NCBI GenBank assembly: GCA_014155875.1
Contig: JACEFZ010027925.1
Span: 124,001-188,000, forward strand
Direction of reading: 5' to 3'
Length of the DNA: 64,000 bases
Origin: Cepaea nemoralis
Lineage: Eukaryota > Mollusca > Gastropoda > Stylommatophora > Helicidae
Shown here: positions 30,313 to 41,752 of the stretch, one piece after another
Position numbering within the stretch: the stretch's first letter is position 1
Layout: every line of letters begins with the position of its first letter
Program-made: the position numbers and the translations under genes
The notes under the pieces: model-generated
What the model saw: only the letters and a program-made list of their open reading frames with translations
Told to the model about the DNA's origin: nothing
Databases searched by the model: none

Positions 30313-30920
30313 CCCAAGTTACGGTACCTGTCTATAACAGCAGGTGGAAGATGTCATAAAGTAGTTCAATCTTGAACAGCCCAAGCTACGGTACCTGTCT
30401 ATAACAGCATTTGGGAGATGTCATAAAGTAGTTCAATCTTGAACAGTCCAAGCTACGGTATCTGTCTATAACAGCAGGTGGAAGATGTCATAAAGTAGTT
30501 CAATCTTGGACAGTGCAAGCTACGGTATCTGTCTATAACAGCAGGTGGAAGATGTCATAAAGTAGTTCAATCTTGAACAGCCCAATCTACGGTACCTGTC
30601 TATAACAGCATTTGGGAGATGTCATAAAGTAATTCAATCTTGAACAGCCCAAGCTACGATATCTGTCTATAACAGCATTTGGGAGATGTCATAAAGTAGT
30701 TCAATCTTGAACAGCCCAAGCTACGGTACCTGTCTATAACAGCAGGTGGAAAATGTTATAAAGTTATTCAATCTTGAACAGCCCAAGCTACGGTACCTGT
30801 CTATAACAGCAAGTGGAAGATGTCATAATAAAGTTCAATCTTGAATAGCCCAAGCCACGGGACCTGTCTATAACAGCAGGTGGGAGATGTCATAAAGAAG
30901 TTCAATTTTGAACAGCCCAA
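30313..30920 (+). repeat. 67-bp satellite, array 3
   Basis: About nine monomers, more diverged than array 1 (for example ATTTGGGAGATG variants). Confidence 0.9.
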
Positions 30921-30924
30921 ACAA

Positions 30925-31330
30925 AAGCAGCATTTCACAAGATGAGAAATAGATTTCGTAAGAGCTATATCGTGTTAATCCTTGTGTACAGATGTGAATT
31001 ATGGACGAGTCGCAGATTTGTGAGGAGTTATATGGATACTGCAGGGATGTGGTTGTGTAGAAGGATCAGAACACATAGATAGATACAAGAGTAATGAAGG
31101 TATCCTGAAAGAAGTTCCCCTCACAAAGAGAACTGTTACTTGTATCAGCAGAGGACAGTCCACATCGTCTGGGCATGTCACGAGAAAGGGAAAGCTGGAG
31201 AATGTAGTCACATCGGGAAAGCTGGAAGAGGGGAGACAGAGAGAAAATGCAGGATAGTTTGACGTCATGGCATGGAGGAACATTGGCATCATAAATGATT
31301 AGCAGCACAGGAGATTGGAACAGACATGCT
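30925..31330 (+). pseudogene. Decayed RTE-like LINE 3' end
   Basis: Broken plus-strand frames resemble the end of RTE-type ORF2: a LILVYRCELWTS block (compare LLYGCETWT) near 30,975, then GHVTRKGKLENVVTSGKLE near 31,165, then a MAWRNIGIIND ending. Many stops. It starts at the end of the satellite array. Confidence 0.55.
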
Positions 31331-31496
31331 CAAAACAGCACACCACATGGACAAGGAAACAAGAATGATTGAGGTGTCAACATACTGATATTATTATTAT
31401 CTTATAGCCAGTTTTTTTTTCTGTGTTTCCAGATATGGAGGTGATGCTCATCATATAGCATGTCCTTTACATAACGTTTTTGTCATCACAGCCCAC

Positions 31497-31808
31497 AGAA
31501 GAGTGTCTTGATCTCATGCTGTTTCTCCTGCCGCACGCACCCTCCTGCCCCAGGTGTCTTGATCTCATGCTGTTTCTCCTGCTGCACGCACCCTCCTGCC
31601 CCAGGTGTCTTGATCTCATGCTGTTTCTCCTGCTGCACGCACCCTCCTGCCCCAGGTGTCTTGATTTCATGCTGTTTCTCCTGCTGCACGCACCCTCCTG
31701 CCCCAGGTTTCTTGATCTCATGCTGTTTCTCCTGCTACACGCACCCGACTGCCCCAGGTGTCTTGATCTCATGCTGTTTCTCCTGCTGCACGCACCCTCC
31801 TGCCCCAG
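31497..31808 (+). repeat. 51-bp minisatellite, left part
   Basis: Six tandem copies of a 51-bp unit containing GATCTCATGCTGTTTCTCCTG. As 51 is a multiple of three, several frames stay open on both strands and give false ORFs. The array continues at 36,794. Confidence 0.93.
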
Positions 31809-32463
31809 TGTCACGAAAAATAAACTTGTTAGTTTCGATCGATGACAAACAAGACCCGACATTCGTCTGCAAAAACAGGCAACCCTTTGATGTTGTATAG
31901 ACTGAGAAAAATAAGTCGCGTCAAGATGTCTACACACGGTCGGCATTTTGTTATGATGTGGGTTGTTCGAGAAACGAAGAATAACGCCAGACGGCTGCCA
32001 GGGCGGTTGTTAGCCTTTGAAGTGTAGACGGAATGTCTGGACAGACGGCGGAGAGGATGTGGGGAATTCTCGGGTTCACAGACAGACAGAACTATTGTTG
32101 TACGAGACAAAGGATTTCCCCAAATGAAAGCAAACTTGACGGCGGATTGACTCCAGTTAGTCTAAAACAGGAGGACAAAACCAGACTCTGGACTGATTGG
32201 TGTCTAGACTTTTTGGTGACGTCACTCAAGCCCGACTTAATACCCGTTGCGGTAAAGAAGTGGAGTTAGTCGACCAAGATTTCTGAAGTTTGAAGGTCGG
32301 TGCAGTTTCCGAGTTGTGTTTTAGAAAGAGACTATAGTGTCCAAGTGTTGATAATTATCGGCAGACATAGATCCAATCAGGGATTGCATAGTCTCAATCT
32401 GCAACCGGAAATAGGCATATGGTTCCACGTATGTGTGCTATGATATTCAACAATGAAGCTAGA

Positions 32464-33039
32464 TGAAATGGAAACAAATAGGTATTTTAAACTCCTGCGA
32501 GAAAAAACGTACTGAACATCACAACGTTGCACATACCTTACAAGGGGATCCACGTGTCACGAAATACAGGTGAAAAATCCGAAATCAGAAGCACTCAATA
32601 AATATAAAAAATGAATAATAAAATAAAATAAGATAAAATACACACGAACGCGTACAATACGACACACAGACGTTTCGATTCTCAGAATCTTTGTCAATGA
32701 CAACATAGATAGTTAACGACAAACAACGACAAAACACAAACACATGACCTATCACTTATGATGCACAACTTATATTTACATGAGGCAGAAAAGGTGACTT
32801 GGCCAGCTGCGAAGACGCTTGTGGCGCAGAATTGAAAATGGGTTGCCAAAAAGGATTTGAGTAGCCAAAAATATGTGAACAGTCTGCTATGAAAATATAG
32901 AAATGTGGGGACAATTAAGTCTAGATATCACGGGGGGGGGGGGGGGGGGGGGCAGCACGGTAATAGGTAGTGTAAACAATTGGGGAAGATGCCACAGTTA
33001 TACTGTAGCGTCCACGACAGTATTAATTCCTGCTGGGAG
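32464..33039. mobile_element. 576-bp insertion with Penelope-type hammerhead relic
   Basis: Flanked by the 10-bp duplication TGAAGCTAGA (32,454-32,463; 33,040-33,049). It contains an A-rich stretch, the hammerhead-like motif at 32,669-32,702 and a G-run at 32,935-32,952. The motif type points to a Penelope-like retroelement fragment or a small hammerhead-bearing retroelement. No coding frame remains. Confidence 0.55.
32669..32702 (-). ncRNA. Degenerate hammerhead ribozyme motif
   Basis: On the minus strand TTGACAA is followed by the stem GATTC/GAATC, then CGAAAC and GTC. This is the order of a minimal type-I hammerhead (CUGANGA, stem II, CGAAAC, GUC). The first core box differs at two critical places, so activity is probably lost. 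Such motifs are known in Penelope-like elements. Confidence 0.42.
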
Positions 33040-33201
33040 TGAAGCTAGAACACAGTTTAGAAGATGATGGCTCAGGATTTGAAGACAGAAGTTGCTGAGA
33101 GACCTCTACATTGGACTTATACCCCAGTTGGTCTGCGGGAACCTGGCTTCTGCTGAGCAGGACTTGCTGATGATACTTATGTTGTATCACTGAACAGTCA
33201 G

Positions 33202-33205
<4 letters not shown>

Positions 33206-33294
<89 letters not shown>
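33206..33294. repeat. (AT)n microsatellite, 89 bp
   Basis: Uninterrupted AT dinucleotides inside the old LTR. Confidence 0.98.
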
Positions 33295-33299
<5 letters not shown>

Positions 33300-33549
33300 G
33301 GATGTGTGTGGATATGTATGTCCTTTATACGTTCGCGAACGGTCCATCCAATTGAGATGAAATTTTCTACACGTCTTCCTTTCATTCCAGCGCTGCCAAC
33401 TGTCGTATTTTTTTCTTCTTCCTCCTCCTCCCTCCTCCCCCTCCCAAAATACGTACGTAAATATATGATGATGATGATGAAAGAATCCCCGAACCAAAAC
33501 GCTAGGGAAAGCGAAGAAAATGACGTGACTACACAGAATCGTCACACGG

Positions 33550-33690
33550 CAATCATCATCATCATCATCATCATCAAGTGCCGTGCCGGCTGGCGTAGGC
33601 GTTCATGGCTCTCCGTAGATCTCGGTCTTTGGTTTTCTGGATCAACTCTGCTGCTGATATTCCTCCATGCCACGGCAATATAAATAACAA
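33550..33690 (-). pseudogene. RTE-like LINE C-terminal tip with (GAT)n tail
   Basis: The minus-strand frame from about 33,680 reads [15 protein letters not shown] and ends in SRHGT-stop. This resembles the ELIHDAGDQVKWRVM...RHGT ending of the LINE at 60,914. An (ATC)n run at 33,551-33,575 follows on the 3' side, a usual LINE tail. Confidence 0.6.
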
Positions 33691-33802
33691 TTCATCTTTT
33701 TATGTGTACGGAAGTTATCTACAGTCATGTAAAAGGGAAGAACAATCAATGGAAGGACCGAAATCACAGAACCCAGACGAGTATGAATTCGGAATGGCAA
33801 AC

Positions 33803-35852
33803 TCCCTCCTCCTCTCTTCTCCTCTTCCCTCTACCTCCTCCCACCACCCTCCTCCTCCTCTTCCTCCTCCCTCTACCTCCTCCCTCCTCCTCCTCCTCCC
33901 TCTCCCTCCTCTTTCTCCCTCTTCCTCTCCCTTCCTCCTCCATCCTCCTCCTTCCTCCTTCCCCCTCCGCCTCCTCCCTCCTCCTCCTCCCTCCTCTTCC
34001 CTCTACCTCCTCCTCCCTCCTCCTCATCCTCCTCCTTCTCCCTCTTCCTCCTCCATCCTACTCCCTCCGCCTCCCTTTCTCCTCCCTCTACCTCCTCCCT
34101 CCTCTTCCCTCCTCCTCCTCTTCCTCCTCTCTCTACCTCCTCCCCCTCCTCCTCCCTCTCCCTCCTCCTTCTCCCTCTTCCTCTCCCTTCCTCCTCCATC
34201 CTCCTCCCTCCTACTCCTTGCTCCTCCTCCCTCCTACTCCTCCCTCCTCCTCCTCCCTCTACCTCCTCCCTCCTCCTCCTCCTCTTCCTCCTTCCTTTCC
34301 TTCCTCCTCCTCCCCCTACCTCCTCCTCCTCCTCTACCTCCTTCCTCCACCCTCCTCTTCCTCCCTCCTCCTCCTCTTCCACCTCCCTTTCCATCCTCCC
34401 CTCCTGATTCTCCCTCCTACTTCTCCCTCCTCCTCCTCTCCCTTCCTCCTCCCTTCTCCTCCTCCTCCTTCTCCCTCCTCCTCCTCTCCCCTCCTCCAAT
34501 TCCTACCCTCTTCCGCTTCCCCTCCCCCTCCTCCCTCTCCCTCCTCTTCCTCCCCTTCCTCCTCCTCCCTCTTCCTCCTCCTCCTACCTCCTCCCTCCTC
34601 TTCCTCTCCCTCCTCCCTTTTAATCCCTTCTCCTCCTCCCTCTACCTAATCCCTCCTCCTCCTTCCTCCACATCCCTCCTCCTCTCCCCTCCTCCTCCTA
34701 CCCTCTTCCTCTTCCCCTCCTCCCTCCTCTTTCTCCTCCATCCTCCTCCTCCCTCTTCCTCCTCCTCCCTCCTCCTTCATTTTCCTCCTCCCTCCTCCTC
34801 CTCTCTCCTCCCTTTTTCTCCCTCCTCCTCCTCCCTCTACCTCCTCCGTCCTAATCCCTCCACCTCCTTCCTCCACATCCCTCCTCCTCCCTCTTCCTCC
34901 TCCTCCCTTCTCATCATTCCTCCTCCTCCCCCCTCCTTCTCCTCCCTCCTCCTTCTCCCTTATCCTTCTACCTCTTCCTCCCTCCTCCTCCCTCCTCCTC
35001 CCCCTCCTCCTCCCGCGTTCTCCTCCTCCCTCCTCCTCCTCCTTCTCCCTCTTTCTCCTCCCTCTTCCTCCTCCCTCCTCTTCCCTCTCCCTCCTCCTCC
35101 CTCCTCCATCCTCTTTCTCCCTCCTCCTAATACCTCCTCCTCCTCCTCTCTCCCCCTTCCTCCTCCTCCCTCCTCCTCCCTCTTCCTCCTCCTCCCTCCT
35201 TCTCCTCTTTCCCCCCTCTTCCTAATCCCTCCTCCTCCCTCCTCCTAACTCATATTCCTCCCTACTCCTCCTCCCTCCTCCTCCTCTCTCCGCGTTTCTC
35301 TTCCTCCTCCCTCCTCCTCCCTCTTCCTCCTACCTCCTCCTCCCTTTTCCTCCTCCCTCTACCTCCTCCCTCTTCCACATCCCTCCTTCTCCCTCTTCCT
35401 CCTCCTCCCTCCTCATCATTCTTCTTCCTCCTCCCTCCTCCTTCTCCCCCCTCCTTCTACCTCTTCCTCCCTCCTCCTTCTCCCTCCACCTCCCTCCTCC
35501 TCCCTCTCCCTCCTCCTCCCTCTCCCTCCTCCTGCGTTCTCCTCCTCCCTCCTCCTCCCTCTTCCTCCCCTCCTCCCTCTTCCTCCTCCTCCTTCACCCT
35601 CCTTCTCCTTCCTCCTCCTCTCTCCTCCTCCTCCTTCCTCCTCCTCCCTCTTCCACCCCCTCCCTACTCCTTCTCCTCTTTCCCCCCTCCTCCTCCTCCC
35701 TCCTCCCCCCTCTATTCCTCCCTACTCCTCCCTCCTCCTCCCTCCTCCTCCTCTCTCCGCCTATCTTTTCCTCCCTCCTCCTCTTCCCTCCTCATCCCTC
35801 CTCCACCCTCTTCCTCCTCCTTCCTCCTACTCCTCCTTTTTCTTCTTCTTCT
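33803..35852 (+). repeat. 2-kb polypyrimidine (CTC/TCC-rich) tract
   Basis: About 2,050 bp of almost pure C and T on the plus strand, with rare A or G, built from CTCCTCC/CTCCCT/CTTCCT variants. Long open frames exist in several phases on both strands (for example 33,605-35,248), but they encode only Ser/Pro/Leu or Arg/Glu/Gly and are not genes. Homopurine-homopyrimidine DNA of this length can form triplex (H-DNA). Confidence 0.95.
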
Positions 35853-35991
35853 GCTGCTGCTGCCGCTGTTCCATTTACACAAGTTAATTGTTGGGGGAAT
35901 ATGTAAAGATCTTTCAAGTGCTCTTTCTAATGCTTTTTGTAAGTTGGTCTTCGTTTATCTAAGGTTGTTCTAACCACAACCAATAAATGAT

Positions 35992-35992
35992 C

Positions 35993-36049
<57 letters not shown>

Positions 36050-36050
36050 G
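35992..36050 (+). repeat. (CAGA)n microsatellite
   Basis: About 15 perfect units, followed by the palindrome TGTTATATATATAACA (36,051-36,066). Confidence 0.95.
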
Positions 36051-36793
36051 TGTTATATATATAACACTGATACCAGGAACATTCATACAAATTTATAGAA
36101 ATACCTGGAACATTCAGATTGTGGTGTTAATATGGGGAATCTTTACAACCAGTGACACTAGATCAATTAAGATTTCCCAAGTAACAGTGACAATAGTGTT
36201 AGAATTCTCTGAGTAACAAACAGTTAATAACAGAGGAAATTCATAGTGTGAATTAGATTGAAGACTCTCATTAGACAGTGTTTGCCATGGAAGTCCAAAC
36301 ATTTGGATGCCTCGAGACATAGCGGAGAAACTCTTCACGTGACCGGAGAAGCATCACCTCGGTGAGGTTGTTTGTCTGGAATACATGGTGCTGGTGTGTT
36401 CTCAGCACAGTGATGAGAATGACTATATTCTGAACACTGATCTGAGTCTATATACACCTTAGAATATACGTCACACATTCTACACCTTATACACACACAC
36501 TTCTCCTACATATACTCTTTGCTTTAATAAATTTCTTGTTTTTATTTGTTGAAGCGAGAGTTGTCAAGTATGTTATGTTGGGGAAGAATGAGAGGGGGCA
36601 TGATCCAGTGGTGAGTAAGAGTGAGAAGAAGGTGTCTTCAGATTGAGGGAGTGTTGTGGACGGAGTCTGCTGGATATCTCCAGGATATTGATATTGAATA
36701 AAATTAATGTGGGTGTTGATTCCCCTCACTCCAGGGACGACACTAAAATAGTAGAAGAACAAATAACTACCACAACATATTTTACTTACGACA

Positions 36794-36905
36794 CCAGGGT
36801 GTCTTGATCTCATGCTGTTTCTCCTGCTGCACGCACCCGACTGCCCCAGGTGTCTTGATCTCATGCTGTTTCTCCTGCTGCACGCACCCGACTTCCCCAG
36901 GTGTC
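36794..36905 (+). repeat. 51-bp minisatellite, right part
   Basis: Two further copies of the 31,497-31,808 unit on the far side of the LTR insertion. Confidence 0.9.
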
Positions 36906-37030
36906 TTCTGTGTCCTATGTCCATCTTTTTGTTGGTTGACCCCTGCCTAGACTTCCAGGAACCCTGCCCCCCCCCCTCCCCCCATCACTGCCAGCTACGG
37001 TGACGTTTAACATGACCAAATTATTTCAGT

Positions 37031-37148
37031 GTCTGAGACATGACGCTGTGTGTGAGACATGACGCTGTGTGTGAGACATGACGCTGTGTGTGAGACATGA
37101 CGCTGTGTATGAGACATGACGCTGTGTATGAGACATGACGCTGTGTAT
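37031..37148 (+). repeat. 19-bp tandem repeat
   Basis: Six copies of GTGTGAGACATGACGCTGT with minor changes. Confidence 0.92.
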
Positions 37149-37149
37149 G

Positions 37150-37440
37150 AACTGGTTGTTTTAGATGTTCAGATCTTGTAGAATCTCAGAATTGTTCTTC
37201 TCCTTGGTCCACGGTACTTTTCAGTAACGTTTAAGCTCTACAGCCTCAATTTTCTTGTTTAGTGGTGGCAAAATGGTCCGTGACTCGCATCCATATATTA
37301 CCACAGGAGAGATGCGTGTTCTCAACAATTGTACTTGAACCTGTCTGCTGGCGTTGTGCCACAGGTTCTTAGTACTGTTGAACCTCTGCGTTGCTATGGC
37401 CAACCTGCGTCTGACTACTTTTGAACACTCCCCATTGTCG
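37150..37440 (-). pseudogene. LINE reverse-transcriptase C-terminal fragment
   Basis: The minus strand has STKNLWHNASRQVQVQLL followed by VIYGCESRTILPPLNKKIEA, the usual thumb region after the RT catalytic core in RTE/CR1-like LINEs. About 90 codons remain. Confidence 0.6.
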
Positions 37441-38076
37441 AAGAAGGGGAGGAGTTATCTTTTGCGTGCTATCCACTGCTCTACTGTGGCTCCCATTGTG
37501 TATGGGCAGCTGGTGAATGGTGGCCACCTGGGCGTCTTGACAGACGATAGTTTGTTACATTGTGCTTCAGAAAGAGGCATAATCACCTTTCCATAGCACA
37601 AAGACTGGGCTGAATTGTAGAGACCATGTGTTACCCATGCAGCATGCCCTGTTTCGGCCTGCCTAGTTTACTCAAGAGGAAAGGTAACACCAATACATTA
37701 GGAACAAGACAAGTTACCGGATTAGCAAAGCAATGCTCTAACTGTTCTCCTGTGGGAGCTTCAATCCTAAACCAGATGATGATCGAGGCTTAGGGCCTAG
37801 TCTGCCGTGATGTTTAGTCTTTAGGTTGCATTTCCTCGCACCAGGATAAGGCTTGTACCCTCCCAATTGTGCTCCTTTGCCCGTAGCCGTATACAATTTG
37901 TGGTGTGGGTTTGGTGAGCGCTAACAGAAAGAAGGTAGTACCTGTACCGTCTTGCCATACTGTAGCTCAGCCATACCTGACTAAGGCACAAACAGAAAAT
38001 TCGAAATAACAATTTTAGGATACATGCAAGAAAGAGATGAACATAGACACGACAGATTGGGAGGAAGCGGCCACTG
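37441..38076. other. Unassigned sequence
   Basis: No gene is seen. On the minus strand near 37,700-37,750 a CAGTTAGAGCATTGC string recalls a tRNA A-box region, so an old SINE is possible but not shown. Confidence 0.25.
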
Positions 38077-38078
<2 letters not shown>

Positions 38079-38164
<86 letters not shown>

Positions 38165-38210
38165 GCGCGTGCACACATCACACACGCGCGCGCACACACA
38201 CGCATATACA
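38079..38210 (+). repeat. (TC)n-(AC)n compound microsatellite
   Basis: About 32 TC units run into AC and alternating CG/CA sequence (ACGCGCGTGCAC). The second half is alternating purine-pyrimidine and prone to Z-DNA. Confidence 0.97.
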
Positions 38211-38835
38211 TATTATAACTACGAGTTTTGTTGTTTCTTTTTATATGTGTTGTTGTTCCGTCTATATGTCGTTATTGTTTTCACTGTCTTGTTTATTGTT
38301 TCTATGGCCAGAGTATAATGCTGTTGTTTATACACTAAACCACGCCCACAGAAAGAAAAACAAATAATAACAAAATTAAAGGTTCATACAATAGTTGTCT
38401 CTCTGCACAATGTCTCTCATTCCACTCTGCACGTACCACACCTGTCTTCACCCTGATCGGTATGCTTTATTATTATGAGTCCGATACCATCACGACGTAT
38501 GTGGGATGTTTATCTTTCAGTCAACGGGACGCCGCAATGACTTCCACCACCTACATTCTCAGACTAGACGTGGTGGTATCATATGGCAGGCCTTCCTGCA
38601 CTAAAAACTCTGTCCATTAACCTTGGCTTTGATTCCCTAGGCACTTCTTTTGTCTCTTAGGACAGAGCCATCCGTGTAAACGATTACATCACCTGGGCAC
38701 GAAGACGAAGAAGTGGCAACAGCAGCAGGGGGCGAAGAAGAAGAGAAGGGGGAAGAAGAAGAACCAAGTAAAAGGCAAAGCATCCAGGGCACCAGAAAGA
38801 CGACGCAGATTACCAACTAGACCGACGGAAACAAG

Positions 38836-38836
<1 letters not shown>
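38211..38836. other. Unassigned sequence
   Basis: No gene is seen; A- and GAAGAA-rich at the right end. Confidence 0.3.

Positions 38837-38892
<56 letters not shown>
38837..38892 (+). repeat. (CA)n microsatellite
   Basis: 28 uninterrupted CA units. Confidence 0.98.
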
Positions 38893-38893
<1 letters not shown>

Positions 38894-39060
38894 CTCTGGC
38901 AGTCCAAGGAATTCGCAATATTCGTCTAAAAAACCACAACTCTATTGCTTCTAAGTTCTTCCTAATTTGTTTATTTACATTCCAAGATTCGCTGCTATAC
39001 TGCAAAACTGGTTCTACATAGCATTTCAGCACTCTCTTTCTTACATTCATTGATAGTTAC
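38893..39060 (-). pseudogene. LINE reverse-transcriptase C-terminal fragment
   Basis: The minus strand reads VRKRVLKCYVEPVLQYSSESW, then an EAIELWFFRRILRIPWTARV block, the RTE-type segment also seen at 61,184-61,396. The (CA)n lies directly after it. Confidence 0.65.
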
Positions 39061-39165
39061 TTATTGCATAAGATACTCTTCATTTTCTTAAATGAGGCTT
39101 TTGCCTGCACCATTCTGCTCTTAATCTCTGTTGTACATCTTATATCTGATGTTATAAATGCCCCT

Positions 39166-39310
39166 AAATAGAACTACAAAGGTTAGATTTTTAAGAGCAT
39201 GCATCTTTCCCATTACAACATACGCCTGTGAGACCTGGACACTTACTAAATAAACTGAACAGCGCATAAATGCCTTTGAATATAAATGTTATAGACAAGT
39301 TCTGCTGGCT
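39166..39310 (+). pseudogene. LINE fragment, part 1 of a SINE-interrupted copy
   Basis: The plus strand has FLRACIFPITTYACETWTLT then INAFEYKCYRQVL, a LINE RT thumb segment with one stop. It appears to continue after the SINE at 39,332-39,546. Confidence 0.55.
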
Positions 39311-39331
39311 TCCTGGCTTAGAGGTTATCTA

Positions 39332-39546
39332 CTTTTCTCCGTAATCTCGTATACTCTCGTAAGTAACGTGACGATGGTGAGAATCAGCAGTGGTTCGAAT
39401 CAGGTCGGTAACTTACGGGGTATGTGAGCCGGCCGCTCAGAAAGCAATGGCAAACTACTGAGCGTAATCTTGCCAAGAAATCAACATACAGCTGAAAGAT
39501 GCTGATATTGACAGCGATGTCCTGTAAAGGATATGAAAAAAAAGAA
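39332..39546 (+). mobile_element. SINE copy 1 (tRNA-derived family)
   Basis: Shares CTCAGAAAGCAATGGCAAACTA, CAGCTGAAAGATGCTGAT-like and CCTGTAAAGGATATG blocks with the copy at 41,845-42,069. A B-box-like GGTTCGAATC lies near 39,392. Ends in an A-rich tail. Confidence 0.7.
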
Positions 39547-39905
39547 GAAGAAAAGACGAGTTCTAAGTATATTTTGGATAAAGAAAATAATAAATGAATC
39601 AATACTTCAAGAGCTGAATGTGAAGGAGGTTGGCTATTAAAGATGATAAAACAAAGAAAATTGAAATATTTTGGTCACTTGAAACGTCACGAAAGTTTGG
39701 AGAGAACAATAATGGAAGGGTATATGCCTGGGAAGAGAGGAAGAGGAAGGCCAAAGAGAAGATGTGTGCAGGATGTGGCGGATGATCTCCTAGATGGGTG
39801 TATCGGACTCGGGACATTTTGCTTATGATCAAGAGGTTTTCCGGAAGGTTATGGGAGCGAGGTTCTGCAAAGGACATGCTACTGAATGAATGAATGAATA
39901 TCACC
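39546..39905 (+). pseudogene. LINE fragment, part 2, with (TGAA)n tail
   Basis: RKLKYFGHLKRHESLERTIM and GKRGRGRPKRRCVQD are the conserved tail of many RTE/CR1-like ORF2 proteins. A frameshifted end (FRKVMGARFCKGHATE) leads to a TGAATGAATGAA tail at 39,884-39,900. Confidence 0.65.
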
Positions 39906-39987
39906 GACATTCCCATTTTTAAGAATGACGGGCAGGAACCATATATTATTTTACCAATTTCAGTTTGTATGCTTTCCTTAAAATAAA

Positions 39988-40028
39988 GGGGGGGGGGGGA
40001 GAGAGAGAGAGAGAGAGGGGGGGGGGGG
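39988..40028 (+). repeat. G-run / (GA)n / G-run
   Basis: G10, then AG repeats, then G12. Purine-only tract. Confidence 0.95.
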
Positions 40029-40424
40029 TTGTCATTAATGCACAGAAGAATTCCTGCGACCTGATATACCCATGCCTACTTCTGATTGGATGTATTCGAA
40101 AACAACGGCTCACACATCGGGGGCATAGTTGCCATTCTAGATATTTTATATCCAGATCTAGAGGTTTTTGCCGGCGTCTGGATACCGTTTTCTGACGTTT
40201 GGATGCTGGATGCAATTCTAGATACTTTTCATTTGGAGTCGGATATTTTGAATACTTTCTAGATTTTACTTTTCTTTCGGTGTCATTTACCCATTTTATG
40301 TTTGGTCTGGACGCGCGTAAATTATGGTAACTGCCATTATTTAAACTTTGAACTGACTTGGGTCAACGCTCAACAATCTGGCAACCCTCCCACTCCCGGT
40401 AATGAGTAAAAGGGCACATAAGGG

Positions 40425-41752
40425 CACTGAAGAAACTTTTGGTCAGTAAACATTTAAACTTAAAGAATTTGGCAGCAATTGGAACCGATAATGCATCTGT
40501 AATGGTCGGTATCAACCATGGCGTGTATGCAAAATTGAAGGAAGATATCCCATCTTTAATACTCATAAAATGTGTATGTCATTCCTTGCAGCTAGCATTA
40601 TCACATGCCTCATCAGTCAGAATGTTTACCAAGGAATTTGGAATTCCTTATTGCTGAAACACATAACTGGTTCTCCAAATCATCTGTCATACAACAGCAA
40701 TATAATCATTTATATAAAGCATTAAATGATAGTTCCTCACCACTGACAATTCTGTCATACTGCAAAACTAGATGGTTATCAATTCAACCAGCTGTTGAAG
40801 TAATTGTGAACCGATGGTTGGAGTTGAAGACACACTTCGAAATAACAAGACAAAATGAAAAGTGCTACACAGCTGAAATACTATATGGAATGTACAGTGA
40901 TGAAAAAAATTTGGCATTCCTTCTCTTTTCACAACCCATTTTAAGAGAAGTGCAAAAAGTTAATAAACTATTTTAATCTCAAAATGTTGATAAAGTTAAA
41001 TTACTTGACGACCCCACCTTGCTATTTCACTCAATTGGTAAAAGACTTATATTGCCAACTTCTAAAGCTGACTTGTTCACTTGCACTATAGAGAGCTATT
41101 TGGCTCCCAAGCCATACCTGGGATACCAAATCGAATCAAAAATTGATGGTTTAAAAGCAAAAGGACTGTTAACAGAAAATGAAGAGAACAACTTAAGAAA
41201 GCGTTGTCAAGATTTTCTTGTCTCATTATTCGATCAACTGAAGCAGAGACTTCCTGAAAATTTAGATGTATTGAAAGCTATTTCACTCTTTTCTATTAAC
41301 AACATATCTCAGCCAGTAAAGGACATACCTAAATATTGTCAAGTTATTAAATTTTTAGGGGCTACTGATAATAGTGTGGCGGAAGCAGAATATTAGTTAA
41401 CAAAATAAATTTGGTTTGACTGGACAAACAAAACAGAAACTGACGCTTTTTGGAGTGAAGTAAGACAATTTAAAGATGTCTCAGATAACAGTCCATTCTG
41501 TGAGCTCTTTGAATGTGCGATGTCTGCCATGATACTACCCCATTCAAATGCTGATGCGGAAGGAGTTTTCAGTACTGTGAATTATACAAAATGTAAACTA
41601 AGAAACAGGATGAAACTTGATATCTTAAATGCTATATTGACAATAAGATTTGGCCGGATGAGAGCAGGAAAATGCTGTTCAACTTATCAGTTCCCTGATC
41701 GTGCAATAAAAGAAACTGGAACAGCTAAAGCATACCAGTCATTTTGAATCTG
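40425..41752 (+). pseudogene. hAT transposase, broken
   Basis: Plus-strand frames give NLAAIGTDNASVMVG (catalytic-core Asp region), LIKCVCHSLQLALSHA, LSYCKTRWLSI and, at 41,520 onward, the C-terminal dimerisation block MILPHSNADAEGVFSTVN followed by CKLRNRM. These are typical of the hAT family near the ZBED5/FAM200-like branch. The N-terminal BED zinc finger is absent. Stops at about 40,655, 40,974 and 41,394, plus frame changes, inactivate it. Confidence 0.82.

Larger units (their letters stand above)
31809..36793 (+). mobile_element. Old LTR of the Gmr1-like family, heavily interrupted
   Basis: Starts TGTCACG (31,809) and ends TTACGACA (36,793) inside the 51-bp minisatellite, with CCAG at both sides. 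Segments 31,809-32,463, 33,040-33,205 and 36,055-36,793 match the LTR at 13,862-15,517 with considerable divergence. The gaps are a 576-bp insertion and a microsatellite-rich block. No internal region is present, so it is a solo LTR. Confidence 0.82.

Noticed and set aside
31467..31946. Repeating ORFs on both strands
   Set aside because: Arise from the 51-bp unit being divisible by three; no start, context or domain support.
33605..35248. 547-codon plus-strand ORF and long minus-strand ORFs in the pyrimidine tract
   Set aside because: Pure by-product of CTC/CCT repeats lacking stops; composition is only Ser/Pro/Leu or Arg/Glu/Gly.
37690..37760. Possible tRNA gene or SINE head on the minus strand
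   Set aside because: Only an A-box-like string is seen; no cloverleaf or B box could be made out.
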